A DNA stretch of 64,000 nucleotides from positions 14,499,358-14,563,357 of the forward strand of contig JAVIAB010000102.1 in NCBI GenBank assembly GCA_032433765.1, written 5' to 3'. The notes beneath the pieces are model-generated. The model did not search any database. It was not told where the DNA came from and saw only the letters and a program-made list of their open reading frames with translations. Of this stretch, positions 37,047 through 49,430 are shown one piece after another. The DNA is from Megaustenia siamemsis. Its lineage: Eukaryota > Mollusca > Gastropoda > Stylommatophora > Ariophantidae. The position numbers and the translations under genes were made by a program. Position 1 is the stretch's first letter, and each line of letters starts with the position of its first letter.

Positions 37047-38450
37047 TCTATCTTTCGTTCGCCTGAAGAATTTGTCTATATCTGCAATGTCGTTTCCTGT
37101 ATAACTTTTACTGTCTTTTGTAATTCTTGCAGTGGCCCATATAGTTTTGTCTGGGATGTTGATGATGAAATAAACAGCCGAACTGGTAAAGCAGCTACGA
37201 CTTTCGGCAAACTCACAGAAAGGGCCTGGAACAACACGAAATTAACACTGAAGACTAAACTCTTAATATATCAAACTCGTGTGCTTAGCACGCTATTATA
37301 TGGATCTGACACCTGGACAACATACTCACGCCAGGATAAAAGACTAAATGTTTTCCACATGCGATGTCTCCTCAGAATAATGCACATCAAATGGCAGGAC
37401 AAAATAATCAACTTAACTGTCCTGCAACGTGCTAAGACCTTAACAATCATGTCGATGCTCAGAAGTCGAAGACTAAGATGGCTGGGGCATGTACAACGGA
37501 TGGAAGAAAAGCGCATCGCCAGGCAAATACTATATGGTGAACTAATACACGGAAAAAGACAAATCGGCAGACCTTAACTACGATATAGAGATATCTGTAA
37601 ATCATCTCGGAATGACTTCTACATATGTGAATATGACTGGGAACATCTGGCAAGTGATCGCACATCATGGAGAGCATGTATAAGGAACGGTATAACATCA
37701 TTTGAGACTGTGCTAAGGCAAATCTTAGAAGAGAAAAGACTCATGAAAAAAGATGGAAAACCCTGTGGACCAGTGGGCCTGACTTGTTCATTCTGTGACC
37801 GCGTGTGTTTGTCAAACATTGGTAGAATTAGCCACGAGAGAAGCCGTTCGACAAAAACAAAACTTCAAAAAAATACACGATAGCCTCTACTAGACCGTCA
37901 GAGAAGACGAAATGGGCCATACCGGTGTTGTATCTATGGGCCAATGGATTTTCCTCAGTCTACTATATTCAGTGCAGTCTTGAAGTATGTGTTCAGCAGT
38001 CTGGGGTGCCTGTCCACATGTACAAGTAGTTGAGGTGCCGATCTTGAATTTTGTATACATGTGACTATGGAGTCGATTGTGTCCTGTTCTGAGGCGTATA
38101 ATGATAACTTGTTCACATCTATTCATATTATGAAAGGCATCCTGATTTGGGGCTTGTGGTCCTCTGATTGATTTGATTATCTGTTTCTTATGATCTGTTA
38201 CTTCTTTTGGTCTGTAACTGGTGCATCAGGTTGTGTGCCTGTTGAACCCTCCTTTGCCAGCTCATTTGCTCTCTCGTTTCCTGGTATTCCACAGTGAGAT
38301 GGGCTCCACTGCTGGGCAACCTTGTGGTGAAGCAGAGTTCAGTCAATAAGGTCTGCAGATGTGGCAATTTTCTGGATTGTAGTGCCTAGAGTATTGATGT
38401 TGCATCTATCAAAAACACTACAGGCTGTGGGCTAAGATTACTGTTCACCA
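37047..38450 (-). mobile_element. LINE G fragment, split by LINE F
   Basis: Matches the 3' about 640 bp of LINE G at 20155-20765 on the minus strand. Its middle is interrupted at 37154-37924 by an unrelated LINE tail. It is 5'-truncated exactly where the 36-bp array begins. Confidence 0.85.
37154..37924 (+). mobile_element. LINE F 3' fragment nested in LINE G
   Basis: Open to 37577: TLLYGSDTWTTYSRQDKRLN, MRCLLRIMHIKWQDKIINL, RLRWLGHVQRM. Frame-broken sequence follows with a C-terminal CSFCDRVCLSNIG-type zinc motif (near 37790-37820). The only copy of this family in the window. Confidence 0.8.
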
Positions 38451-40345
38451 GTATTTGTTTTGTCTAGTTACACTTCTCTCTTGTATTTGTTTGTTTTGTC
38501 TAGTTACACTTCTCTTTTGTATTTGTTTGTTTTGTCTAGTTACACTTCTCTTTTGTATTTGTTTGTTTTGTCTAGTTACACTTCTCTCTTGTATTTGTTT
38601 GTTTTGTCTAGTTATACTTCTCTCTTGTATTTGTTTGTTTTGTCTAGTTACACTTATATTTTGTATTTGTTTGTTTTGCCTAGTTACACTTCTCTTTTGT
38701 ATTTGCTTGTTTTGTCTAGATACATTTCTCTTTTGTATTTGCTTGTTTTGTCTAGATACATTTTTCTTTTGTATTTGCCTGTTTTGTCTAGATACATTTC
38801 TCTTTTGTATTTGCTTGTTTTGTCTAGATACATTTCTCTTTTGTATTTGCTTGTTTTGTCTAGATACATTTCTCTTTTGTATTTGCTTGTTTTGTCTAGA
38901 TACATTTCTCTTTTGTATTTGCTTGTTTTGTCTAGATACATTTCTCTTGTGTATTTGCCTGTTTTGTCTAGATACATTTCTCTTTTGTATTTGCTTGTTT
39001 TGTCTAGTTACACTTCTCTTTTGTATTTGTTTGTTTTGTCTAGATACATTTCTCTTTTGTATTTGCTTGTTTTTTCTAGATACATTTCTCTTTTGTATTT
39101 GCTTGTTTTGTCTAGATACATTTCTCTTTTGTATTTGCCTGTTTTGTCTAGATACATTTCTCTTTTGTATTTGCTTGTTTTGTCTAGATACATTTCTCCC
39201 TTTTATTTGCCTGTTTTGTCTAGATACATTTCTCTCTTGTATTTGCCCGTTTTGTCTAGATACATTTCTCCCTTGTATTTGCCTGTTTTGTCTAGATACA
39301 TTTCTCTTTTGTATTTGCCTGTTTTGTCTACATACATTTCTCCCTTGTATTTGCCTGTTTTGTATAGATACATTTCTCTTTTGTATTTGCCTGTTTTGTC
39401 TAGATACATTTCTCTTTTGTATTTGCCTGTTTTGTCTAGATACATTTCTCCCTTGTATTTGCCTGTTTTGTCTAGATACATTTCTCTCTTGTATTTGCCT
39501 GTTTTGTCTAGTTACACTTCTCTTTTGTATTTGCTTGTTTTGTCTAGATACATTTTTCTCTAGTATTTGCTTGTTTTGTCTAGATACATTTCTCTCTTGT
39601 ATTTGCCTGTTTTGTCTAGTTACAGTTCTCTTTTGTATTTGCCTGTTTTGTCAAGATACATTTCTCCCTTGTATTTGCCTGTTTTGTCTAGATACATTTC
39701 TCCCTTGTATTTGCCTGTTTTGTCTAGTTACACTTCTCCCTTGTATTTGCCTGTTTTGTCTAGTTACACTTCTCCCTTGTATTTGCCTGTTTTGTCTAGA
39801 TACATTTCTCCCTTGTATTTGCCTGTTTTGCCTAGTTACACCTCTCCCTTGTATTTGCTTGTTTTGTCTAGTTACACTTCTCTTTTGTATTTGCCTGTTT
39901 TGTCTAGATACATTTCTCCCTTGTTTTTGCCTGTTTTGTCTAGATATATTTTTCTCTAGTATTTGCTTGTTTTGTCTAGATACATTTTTCTCTAGTATTT
40001 GCTTGTTTTGTCTAGATACATTTCTCTCTAGTATTTGCTTGTTTTGTCTAGATACATTTTTCTCTAGTATTTGCTTGTTTTGTCTAGATACATTTCTCTC
40101 TAGTATTTGCTTGTTTTGTCTAGATACATTTTTCTCTAGTATTTGCTTGTTTTGTCTAGATACATTTTTCTCTAGTATTTGCTTGTTTTGTCTAGATACA
40201 TTTTTCTCTAGTATTTGCTTGTTTTGTCTAGATACATTTTTCTCTAGTATTTGCTTGTTTTGTCTAGATACATTTTTCTCTAGTATTTGCTTGTTTTGTC
40301 TAGATACATTTTTCTCTAGTATTTGCTTGTTTTGTCTAGTTGTAC
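38451..40345. repeat. 36-bp minisatellite (right array)
   Basis: About 52 units of TTGTCTAGATACATTTCTCTTTTGTATTTGCCTG type. Subtypes are zoned: TTACAC units first, then ATACATTTCTC, then a homogeneous TTTTTCTCTAG block at 39950-40330. The 36-bp period keeps all three frames free of stops in places. Confidence 0.97.
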
Positions 40346-40834
40346 TTCTCTATACATATGCGTTCACGATAAATTCACACTCTTACATCTTGGTGGTTTT
40401 GCCTACTTTTTGGTAAGACACGACCCATTCAACGCCAGACGGAGTCTTCTAGGTTATATTAGACTGCCTTCTAAAAAATGAAAGTGAAAATCACTTTCCT
40501 GATATCAACTTCTAAATGCCTTGTTGACACTCTTTATATCAGGAAAAGGTCAGACTTGAAACGTCAAGTACTCGTGAACGGAAACAAAATTAGTACCTCA
40601 GAAGACGGGTTATCTGCCTGTGCGGCGAGGACCCCTGTGCACACAGCTGCCGGGGAAAAAACGAATTAACACGCAAAATTCAGTTCCTGGTCTCTAGGGA
40701 CTTCGTCAGAGATAAATGCTGGTGAACGAAAAAAAAAATAGAAAAAAAATCAGCCGTGACACGAACACACTCACACATTCACGCAACAAACATCTCCATT
40801 CAGTTAAATTTGAAACGTCTAATAATTCGTTGAC
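40346..40834. other. No gene seen
   Basis: Unassigned. A 63-codon open frame at 40478 has no recognisable domain. Confidence 0.45.
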
Positions 40835-42703
40835 ATTATAATTATTTTAATGACTGTAACTTACGTAATTAGCTGACATTATATTTATATTCATGATTGT
40901 AACGTACGTGATTTAGCTGACATTATCATTATTTTAATGACTGTAACGTACGTAATTAGCTGACATTATAATTATTTTAATGACTGTAACGTACGTAATT
41001 AGCTGACATTATAATTATTGTAATGACTGTAACGTACGTAATTAGCTGACATTATAATTATTTTAATGATCGTAACGCACGTAATTAGCTGACATATTTA
41101 TTTATTTTAATGACTGTAACGTACGTAATTGGCTGACATTATATTTATTTTAATGACTAACGTACGTAATTGGCTGACATTATATTTATTTTAATGACTG
41201 TAACGTACGTAATTAGCTGACATTATATTTATTTTAATGACTGTAACGTACGTAATTGGCTGACATTACATTTATTTTAATGACTGTAACGTACGTAATT
41301 GGCTGACATTATATTTATTTTAATGACTGTAACGTACGTAAATTAGCTGACATTATATTTATTTTAATTACCATAACGTACGTAATTAGCTGACATTATA
41401 TTTATTTTAATGATCGTAACGTACGTAATTAGCTGACATTATATATATTTTAATGACTGTAACGCACATAATTAGCTGACATATTTATTTATTTTAATGA
41501 CTGTAACGTACGTAATTGGCTGACATTATATTTATTTTAATGACTAACGTACGTAATTGGCTGACATTATATTTATTTTAATGACTGTAACGTACGTAAT
41601 TAGCTGACATTATATTTATTTTAATGACTGTAACGTACGTAATTGGCTGACATTACATTTATTTTAATGACTGTAACGTACGTAATTGGCTGACATTATA
41701 TTTATTTTAATGACTGTAACGTACGTAAATTAGCTGACATTATATTTATTTTAATTACCATAACGTACGTAATTAGCTGACATTATATTTATTTTAATGA
41801 TCGTAACGTACGTAATTAGCTGACATTATATATATTTTAATGACTGTAACGCACATAATTAGCTGTCATATTTATTTATTTTAATGACTGTAACGTACGT
41901 AATTAGCTGACATTATATTTATTTTAATGACTGTAACGCACGTAATTAGCTGACATTATATTTATTTTAATGACTGTAACGTACGTAATTAGCTGACATT
42001 ATATTTATTTTAATGACTGTAACGCACGTAATTAGCTGACATTATATTTATTTTAATGACTGTAACGTACGTAATTAGCTGACATTATATTTATTTTAAT
42101 GACTGTAACGTACGTAATTGGCTGACATATTTATTTATTTTAATGACTGTAAAGTACGTAATTGGCTGACATTATATTTATTTTAATGACTGTAACGTAC
42201 GTAAATTAGCTGACATTATATTTATTTTAATGACTGTAACGTACGTAATTAGCTGACATTATATTTATTTTAATGACTGTAACGCACATAATTAGCTGAC
42301 ATATTTATTTATTTTAATGACTGTAACGTACGTAATTGGCTGACATTATATTTATTTTAATGACTGTAACGTACGTAAATTAGCAGACATTATATTTATT
42401 TTAATGACTGTAACGTACGTAATTGGCTGACATTATATTTATTTTAATGACTGTAACGTACGCAATTGGCTGACATTATATTTATTTTAATGACTGTAAC
42501 GTATGTAATTGGCTGACATTATATTTATTTTAATGACTGTAACGCACATATTTAGCTGACATTATATTTATTTTAATGACTGTAACGTACGTAAATTAGC
42601 TGACATTATATTTATTTTAATGACTGTAACGTACGTAAATTGGCTGACATTATATTTATTTTAATGACTGTAACGTACGTAATTGGCTGACATTATATTT
42701 TAA
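40835..42703. repeat. 43-bp minisatellite with CGTACG core
   Basis: About 43 units of TTAATGACTGTAACGTACGTAATTRGCTGACATTATATTTATT. Each carries the 8-bp palindrome ACGTACGT. A 387-bp block of nine units is duplicated in tandem (41093-41479 and 41480-41866). Confidence 0.97.
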
Positions 42704-43545
42704 TGATGACAACGAAAGAACCTCCGACACAACCAAATTGCCTGGTGTTAAAAAAACAACACAAGACAAGACGACAAACCCCCGGACCGGGCCGATCAAA
42801 CATACAAACATACAGAGGAGGTTTACAAACTTATGAGCACACAAACTATGCTTTAAGGGGGAAAAACGCAAACAAACAAACAAACAAAAATGCAACATAC
42901 AAAACGAAAGCTGACGCGTCATTAAGGTAAACATAAAGCCACTCGCCATCGAAAAAAAAACCCATCTTTGACGACAGCTGCACGAGAGACAGAAACAACC
43001 CGTGTGCTCCCGTTGCTATGAAGTGAACACATATCTTTCTGCATACACAAATAAACAGAAAAAACGAGCAATACCCTTCAGAGATTCAATTATTAGAATA
43101 AAGAAGGGCTTTCTGCATAGCCATAAATAAACTAGAATATAAACAAAAGGAAATGTATTTTTTTACACTTTTGCTCTATTGCTGAGATCTTCGCGAGAGT
43201 TCTGCTCATCACTTGTGAGCATTCTTCTTGCAAAAAATGATGTTGATTTAGCGGTGATTGAGCTTAAAGATGGCTCCAGGGTCACCTGGGTGTAATCACA
43301 TTAGCAAGACTAGCTCTGAAGTGCATGACGGGAAGTGTGCTGATGCCTGGAACGCGCTTTTAGTCCCCCACTGTTGTTTATGAGAAGAGGGGAAATATTA
43401 GCAAGGCTTCTCAGTCAGTGTCAGCGACACTTAACTGATCAAGATCTAACTTCATCAACCTTAGGGGCGGTCCGGAAATTGTTTTCATCATAAATAGACT
43501 AGCCAAAGGGGTAGGTTAACTGGAGCCTACCGAGTTGGGACATTT
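42704..43545. other. No gene seen
   Basis: Unassigned single-copy looking sequence with A-runs; no recognisable ORF. Confidence 0.45.
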
Positions 43546-43800
43546 CTCGATATAATATTCTATTCTAATATTATATTCTATTCTAATATTCTATTCTAAT
43601 ATTATATTCTAATATTATATTACAGTCTAATGTTCTATTCTATTCTAATATTCTATTCTGTTCTAATATTCTATTCTATTCTAATATTCTATTCTATTCT
43701 AATGTTCTATTCTGTTCTAATATTATATTATAGTCTAATATTCTATTCTATTATACTATTCTATTATAATATTCTATTATAATATTCTATTCTATTTTAA
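43546..43800. repeat. TTCTA/ATATT-type simple array
   Basis: Runs of TATTCTATTCTAATATTC with irregular period (10-25 bp). Confidence 0.93.
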
Positions 43801-43804
43801 AATA

Positions 43805-44415
43805 AACAGGACAAATCTGAAACAAGTGCAACGCGTCAAATACTTGGGCACAATAACATCAGATGGAAGATACACCACAGAAATAAAAAGCAGAATAGCT
43901 CAGGCCAAAATAGCATTTCAGAGAATGAAAAATATCTTATGCAACAAATCTATGTCAACAGAAGTGAGAAAGAGAGTTGATCGGTGCTATATAGAACCAA
44001 TTCTGACCTATGGAAGCGAATCAAGGACAGTAGACAAACAAATGAAAAGACGATTAGAGACTGCAGAGATGGGATTTCTCAGAAGAATGTTGAAAGTTCA
44101 CTGGACAGCTAAAAAGACCAATGAGGAAGTTCTCAAAGAGGCCAACACAAAAAGGGAGTTCTTAAAAAAAACATCAGAAAGAAACAATGAACATTTTTCG
44201 GGCACATCATGAGAAGAGGAAAGTTGGAATACTTGGTTACAACTGGCAAAATACAAGGAAAGAGAGATCGCGGACGACAAAGAGAGAAAATACTGGATAG
44301 CTTGGTGTCATGGGATGAAAAACGGTCAACAACAGAACTAATACGATGCACTGTAGATAGAAGATTGTGGAAGCATATGATCGCCTACGCCAACCGGTAT
44401 GGCACATGATGATGA
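43805..44415 (+). mobile_element. LINE B 3' fragment, plus strand
   Basis: LGTITSDGRYTTEIKSRIAQ through MGFLRRMLKVHWTAKKTN, then a frameshift and KIQGKRDRGRQREKIL, ending GATGATGATGATT. It is the clearest plus-strand 3' end of this family. Confidence 0.88.
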
Positions 44416-44498
44416 TGATTCTAATGGAAGCAGTTTCATTGCAGCCAGGAACTCCGAATACCCGCTTCACCACTTCTTCACGGCAATTCCCACACTGC

Positions 44499-44789
44499 AT
44501 CGGTAAATTTCAGGGAGCCGCGATAGCTGAGTGGTTAGTGAACTGGACTACAAAGGACAAGAGGTAGGGTTCGATCCCAACCGACGGCTTCAAGGTTCAC
44601 CTAGCCTTAAATGGGTACCGGATTTTTTTTCTGGGAAAGTAAAGCGGCACGGGCGTAATACCGACCACATTACCCCAAAAATCATGTGCCGAAGGTCTGT
44701 AAAATTTATGGTCACTAACACCATATTCCCTATACGCCACTTGGCGTGACGGGGGCTCTTTACTTTTTACTTTATTATCGGTAAATTTC
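44499..44789 (+). mobile_element. SINE1 copy with 13-bp target duplication
   Basis: SINE body 44512-44776 flanked by ATCGGTAAATTTC at 44499-44511 and 44777-44789. The head contains A box TAGCTGAGTGG and B box GGTTCGATCCC. The 3' hairpin ACGCCACTTGGCGT and a TTTACTTTTTACTTT tail are intact. It is the best reference copy in the window. Confidence 0.95.
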
Positions 44790-44814
44790 GTTGACAAGGT
44801 CGCTCCGTGAACAC

Positions 44815-44960
44815 CCTACTTGATTGCACATGCGACGATTCCAAAGCTCCGTAGTCGCCTCTTACGACATGCGGGGCAGGTAACAGTGTCCCTGTTCTTT
44901 GTTCCCTGCACCGTGGGGGCTCTGGTAGTCACACAGGGATTTCTCGAAGGCTCTAAGGTA
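44815..44960 (-). mobile_element. SINE5-like fragment
   Basis: Shares with SINE5 at 60584-60864 the block AGTCGCCTCTTACGACATGC and the following GTAACAGTGTC ... TTCTTTGTTCCC ... CACACAGG order. The tail is missing. Confidence 0.6.
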
Positions 44961-44987
44961 ACGGGCGTGTAATCACATTCATTCATT

Positions 44988-45500
44988 TTCATTGAGTGCC
45001 GCCTCCGCATTGAAGGTTCGCTATCATGGAGAGCCATTCCGCTCAGTCTCTTGCTTTGATGGTGCAGATTGTCATAGATTGACTTGTCAATCTTTTGATG
45101 TCACTCGTCCATGTTAGTCTTGGTATGTCTCTGCCTCTTTTACTTTGTAATTTCTTTTCCAAGATTACTTTTAGTAAACTGTTGTGTCTTTTAACATGCC
45201 CCAAAAATCGAATGTGTCTTGTTTGAATTGTGTTTAGTAGTTCTCTTTTCATTTTCAGTTGTTTTAAGACTTCAACGTTTGTTTTCTTTTCTTTCAATCT
45301 AATTCTTCCTATTCTTCTATAAATCCTAAATTCAAAGGTTTCAGTTTTCTGCTATGCTTTTATTTTTTCAATTTAGCAAGGAAATTTTAGTTGTTTTAAA
45401 TCTTCGTCGTTGTCTTTTTTTTCCATCTAATTGTTCCTATTCTTCTATACATCCACAATTCAAAAGTTTCAATTTTCTGTTCTGTTTTCTTGTCGTGATC
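44988..45500 (-). mobile_element. LINE C 3' fragment with internal partial duplication
   Basis: Minus-strand LINE C tail (KEKKTNVEVLKQLKMKRELL, KRGRDIPRLTW). A segment of about 120 bp is repeated in diverged form at about 45375-45495, so two truncated copies overlap here. Confidence 0.78.
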
Positions 45501-45574
45501 ACATTAGCAATCTTGATATAGAAGATCTAATATTATACTACTGATAGGATAGAAGATCTCCAGATTCTCCTCTT

Positions 45575-46550
45575 CTTGCTTACACTAGTACTTAAGTAGA
45601 ACCTCTACTTTACTTTGCTTACACTAGTACTTAAGTAGAACCGTTACTTTACTTTGCTTACACTAGTACTTAAGTAGAACCGTTCCTTTACTTTGCTTAC
45701 ACTAGTACTTAAGTAAAACCACCACTTTACTTTGCTTACACTAGTACTTAAGTAGAACCGCTACTTTACTTTGCTTACACTGGTACTTAAGTAGAACCTC
45801 TACTTTACTTTGCTTACACTAGTACTTAAGTAGAACCTCTACTTTACTTTGCTTACACTAGTACTTAAGTAGAACCTCTACTTTACTTTGCTTACACTAG
45901 TACTTAAATATAACCTTTACTTTACTTTGCTTACACTAGTACTTAAATAGAACTTCTACTTTACTTTGCTTACACTAGTACTTAAATAGAACCTCTACTT
46001 TACTTTGCTTACACTAGTACTTAAGTAGAACCGTTACTTTACTTTGCTTACACTAGTACTTAAGTAGAACCGTTCCTTTACTTTGCTTACACTAGTACTT
46101 AAGTAAAACCACCACTTTACTTTGCTTACACTAGTACTTAAGTAGAACCGCTACTTTACTTTGCTTACACTAGTACTTAAATAGAACCTCTACTTTACTT
46201 TGCTTACACTAGTACTTAAGTAGAACCTCTACTTTACTTTGCTTACACTAGTACTTAAATAGAACCTCTACTTTACTTTGCTTACACTAGTACTTAAAAA
46301 GAACCGCTACTTTACTTTGCTTACACTAGTACTTAAATAGAACCGCTACTTTACTTTGCTTACACTAGTACTTAAATAGAACCGCTACTTTACTTTGCTT
46401 ACACTAGTACTTAAGTAGAACCGCTACTTTACTTTGCTTACACTAGTACTTAAATAGAACCGCTACTTTACTTTGCTTACACTAGTACTTAAGTAGAACC
46501 GTTACTTTAATTTGCTTACACTGGTACTTAAGTAGAACATCTACTTTACT
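45575..46550. repeat. 39-bp minisatellite with palindromic core
   Basis: About 25 units of ACACTAGTACTTAAGTAGAACCGCTACTTTACTTTGCTT. Each holds ACTAGT and TACTTAAGTA palindromes. A 390-bp higher-order block of ten units is repeated (45641 and 46031 start the same variant series). Confidence 0.97.
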
Positions 46551-46937
46551 GTACGACCGTATCAACATGTGAATGATTTTTTTTCAACTGAGTTGAAAAT
46601 TCTCGATACCACTTCTATCTCACTTCCGGGGCGTGTCTATGGTGTTCCACTGAGCTGAAGAATAAAGGTCGCATAAATCTGTAATAATTGAGAAAGTCTC
46701 AACGAGCATCTAAAAAGCAAACGATTCGTTTGGATCAAAGTTTCCCCCCCCCCCTCCCCTCCCCCTAAAATCGTGGCGCAGGGGAGAGAATCCTGAAGAC
46801 TTGCATCATTTGACTTCATCAAAAAGCTGATACCGCCATTTTTTTTTTTTAATTACCTTAAAGGAAAACTTAAAGCTTAAAATAACCTCGATTTAAGAAA
46901 TCAATTATCGCACGCGCTCTTTAATCTCCACCTTTAT
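46551..46937. other. No gene seen
   Basis: Unassigned, with a C9/C4T-rich patch near 46745-46765. Confidence 0.45.
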
Positions 46938-47381
46938 AAGCTACTGTTTGGAGGCGAAGGTGCACCTCACAGCACCAGAGCTGGAAGTTGTCAGCGACCC
47001 ACAGCTGATGGCTTGCGCCAGGATCGGTGAACCAAAACCATCCAGACCCTGCGCCACCTCTCCGTGGTACTTCCAGTAACAGACTAACCTGTCTAGTCTG
47101 GCCAAGCGTGCATGGATCGAGGCGGGAAGACAACCCGGTACTCAAAAATGTCGTGCTGATGTCGGATGTGTTGGGCCGAAAGGCGCAAATATAACAGTTA
47201 TACTGCAAACCACAACACAACGCAGACACGTCCACTACGTTCTTGTAAGGGCGGATGACGAAGTGGAATATTCTAGTCTACCACGATACTCTAGAATACT
47301 TTAGTCATCGGGCGAACGCAACCAACCAACCAACCAGCCAGCCAGCCAACCAACCAACCAACCAACCAAAGCTACTGTTTG
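46938..47381 (+). mobile_element. SINE2 copy 2 with 13-bp target duplication
   Basis: Body 46951-47368, flanked by AAGCTACTGTTTG (46938-46950 and 47369-47381). It begins GAGGCGAAGGTGC and ends in a (CCAA/CCAG)n tail after GGGCGAACGCAA. It is the most complete SINE2. I see no convincing tRNA head. Confidence 0.92.
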
Positions 47382-47825
47382 ATCACCTGCTGTAATTATA
47401 AATTTATCTTCATTTTACATGAAATGGAACATACTGAAAACCTTAATGGCTTTGTTTGACATGTTTAATAAATGGAGACGACTAATTATGTTATTACGTT
47501 GCTGAAAACACACACAAAAATATGTATGAAGGATATATGGCTGAGAAAAGAGTTAGGGAAATGAGTAATATCGGTTTAAATTTGTCAAACTTTACATTTT
47601 TTTATGGTTTGTAACATAATGTCTGCTATTTTAATAAAAAATATTGCGATTCTAACTCACATTTTCTGGAATGTACCAGGAGAAGTTAATAAATAACTCA
47701 CAAGGGGATCCGATTTAGCAGAAAAGTTTGTTTGGTTTTTATATAAAGGTCTCATTAGGCGGGAGTAATATCCAACTTTGATTTAGGTAAGGGGCCCAGG
47801 GCGTCACATGCGCGCAGTACCCGTC
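47382..47825. other. No gene seen
   Basis: AT-rich unassigned sequence. Confidence 0.45.
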
Positions 47826-48103
47826 CGAATCTACCCACCCACCCATCCATCCACCCATCCATCCATCCATCCACCCATCCATCCATCCATCCACCCATCC
47901 ATCCACCCATCCATCCATCCACCCATTCATCCATCCATCCATCCACCCATCCATCCATCCATCCATCCATCCATCCACCCATCCATCCACCCATCCATCC
48001 ACCCATCCATCCCATCCATCCATCCATCCATCCATCCATCCATCCATCCATCCATCCATCCATCCATCCATCCATCCATCCATCCATCCATCCATCCATC
48101 CAT
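47826..48103. repeat. (CCAT)n microsatellite
   Basis: About 280 bp of CCAT with interspersed CCAC, pure over the last 90 bp. It forms the 3' tail side of the LINE G fragment that follows. Confidence 0.97.
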
Positions 48104-48470
48104 CGTTCGCCTGAAGTATTGTCTATATCTGCAATGTCGTTTCCTGTATAAATTTTACTGTCTTTTGTAATTCTTGCAGTGGCCCATATAGTTTTGTCTG
48201 TAGTGTTGTATCTATGGGCCAATGGATTTTCCTCTGTCTATTATATTCAGTGCAGTCTTGAAGTATGTGTTCAGCAGTTATCATTATACGTCTCAGAACA
48301 GGACAAAATCGACTCCACAGTCACATGTATATAAAATTGAAGATCGGCCCCTCAACTACATGTACATGTGGGTGTATAACTTGTTCATACCTATTCATAT
48401 TATGAAAGGCATCCTGATTTGGGGCTTGTGGTATTCTGATTGTAACAGTTTATCTGTTTCTCCTGATGGT
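48104..48470 (-). mobile_element. LINE G 3' fragment with internal inversion
   Basis: Follows LINE G from its 3' end to about 48278. About 95 bp (48279-48373) is in reversed orientation, then normal order resumes to about 48470. The tail side is CCAT instead of the AGAT type seen at 20159. Confidence 0.85.
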
Positions 48471-48929
48471 ATGTATGAAAGGCGCAGTAACAAAGTGGCC
48501 ACCGAACTGTATACAACCCTAAAACACTGTGTGCTGTTATACATTTTTGTGTGGGTTTTTTATTGCGTGGGAGGAGGATTGTCTGCGAAGGACATACATA
48601 AGGAAATGCCTCTTGTTGATGCCGGAAGTTGTTTCTCCTATAAATCTGGGTATTGCTGGGTAGAAATACTCTCTCAAGACCGCACCAAAATTGTTGATGA
48701 GCTCGACCTGGACGTCCTGTTCAGAATGCACCACAAGCGTCTGTGCGGCGGGTGCAGGAGATGACTAGCGGTGGCAGGGGACTAACGACAGACATTGTAG
48801 CAACTTCTGTAGGTTGTTTACATGGTTTAGCCTGCAGTAAAGTGGAGAATCTTTTGATTTTCTGGAAACTGGATCACTAACAACACGAATCATGGGTGCA
48901 TCATTAACAACACCAATGCATGGCCAAAA
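48471..48929. other. Unassigned; open plus-strand frame
   Basis: A plus-strand frame stays open to 48764 (LFRMHHKRLCGGCRR end), but it begins inside antisense LINE G. No domain is recognised. I see nothing that supports a gene. Confidence 0.4.
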
Positions 48930-49430
48930 AATTATGATTGTTTCTTCCCAATATTGAAAATTAGCTCTCTTTTTGCGTTGGTCTCTTTCATAATGTTTTG
49001 ATTATTATTTCTTAGCTGTCGATGGTGTTCTCAACATTCTTCTGTAAAACCACATTTATACAGACTCCAGTGATTTTCTTGTCTGTTGTCCTATTTTCCA
49101 TGATTCACATCCATATGTTAAGACTGACACTACATAACATTTAAGAACGCTTTTTTTTTGTTTCTATTGTCAAAAATGGATTGCACAGTATCTTCCTCAT
49201 TTTTTTTTCTTTTGAAAGCTGTTTTTGCCTGAGCCATTCTCTATCTCACCTCTTTTGTACATCTTCCATCTGACGTTAACATTGTTCCCAGATATTTAAA
49301 TTCATTTACCTGCTTTAATATTGTTCCACTTGTTTTTATTGTGCACTGCGGTGAAGATCTTTTGCCTAGCTCTCTTTGTATAATCATAGAACACCACAAA
49401 TATAATCTATTGCCTGGCTTCGATATACCC
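48930..49430 (-). mobile_element. LINE D 3' fragment, minus strand
   Basis: Reverse relative of 28597-29050, extending further 5' towards the RT. It is interrupted by many frameshifts. Confidence 0.78.

Noticed and set aside
38455..40416. 653-codon open frame encoding Cys-rich hydrophobic 12-residue repeats
   Set aside because: Produced by a 36-bp tandem unit whose length is divisible by three; other frames are open too, and there is no start context or non-repeat domain.
47739..48222. MDGW-repeat protein
   Set aside because: (CCAT)n microsatellite read on the minus strand.
48222..48764. 180-codon plus-strand frame
   Set aside because: Its first part is antisense to a LINE G fragment containing an inversion, and the rest shows no domain.
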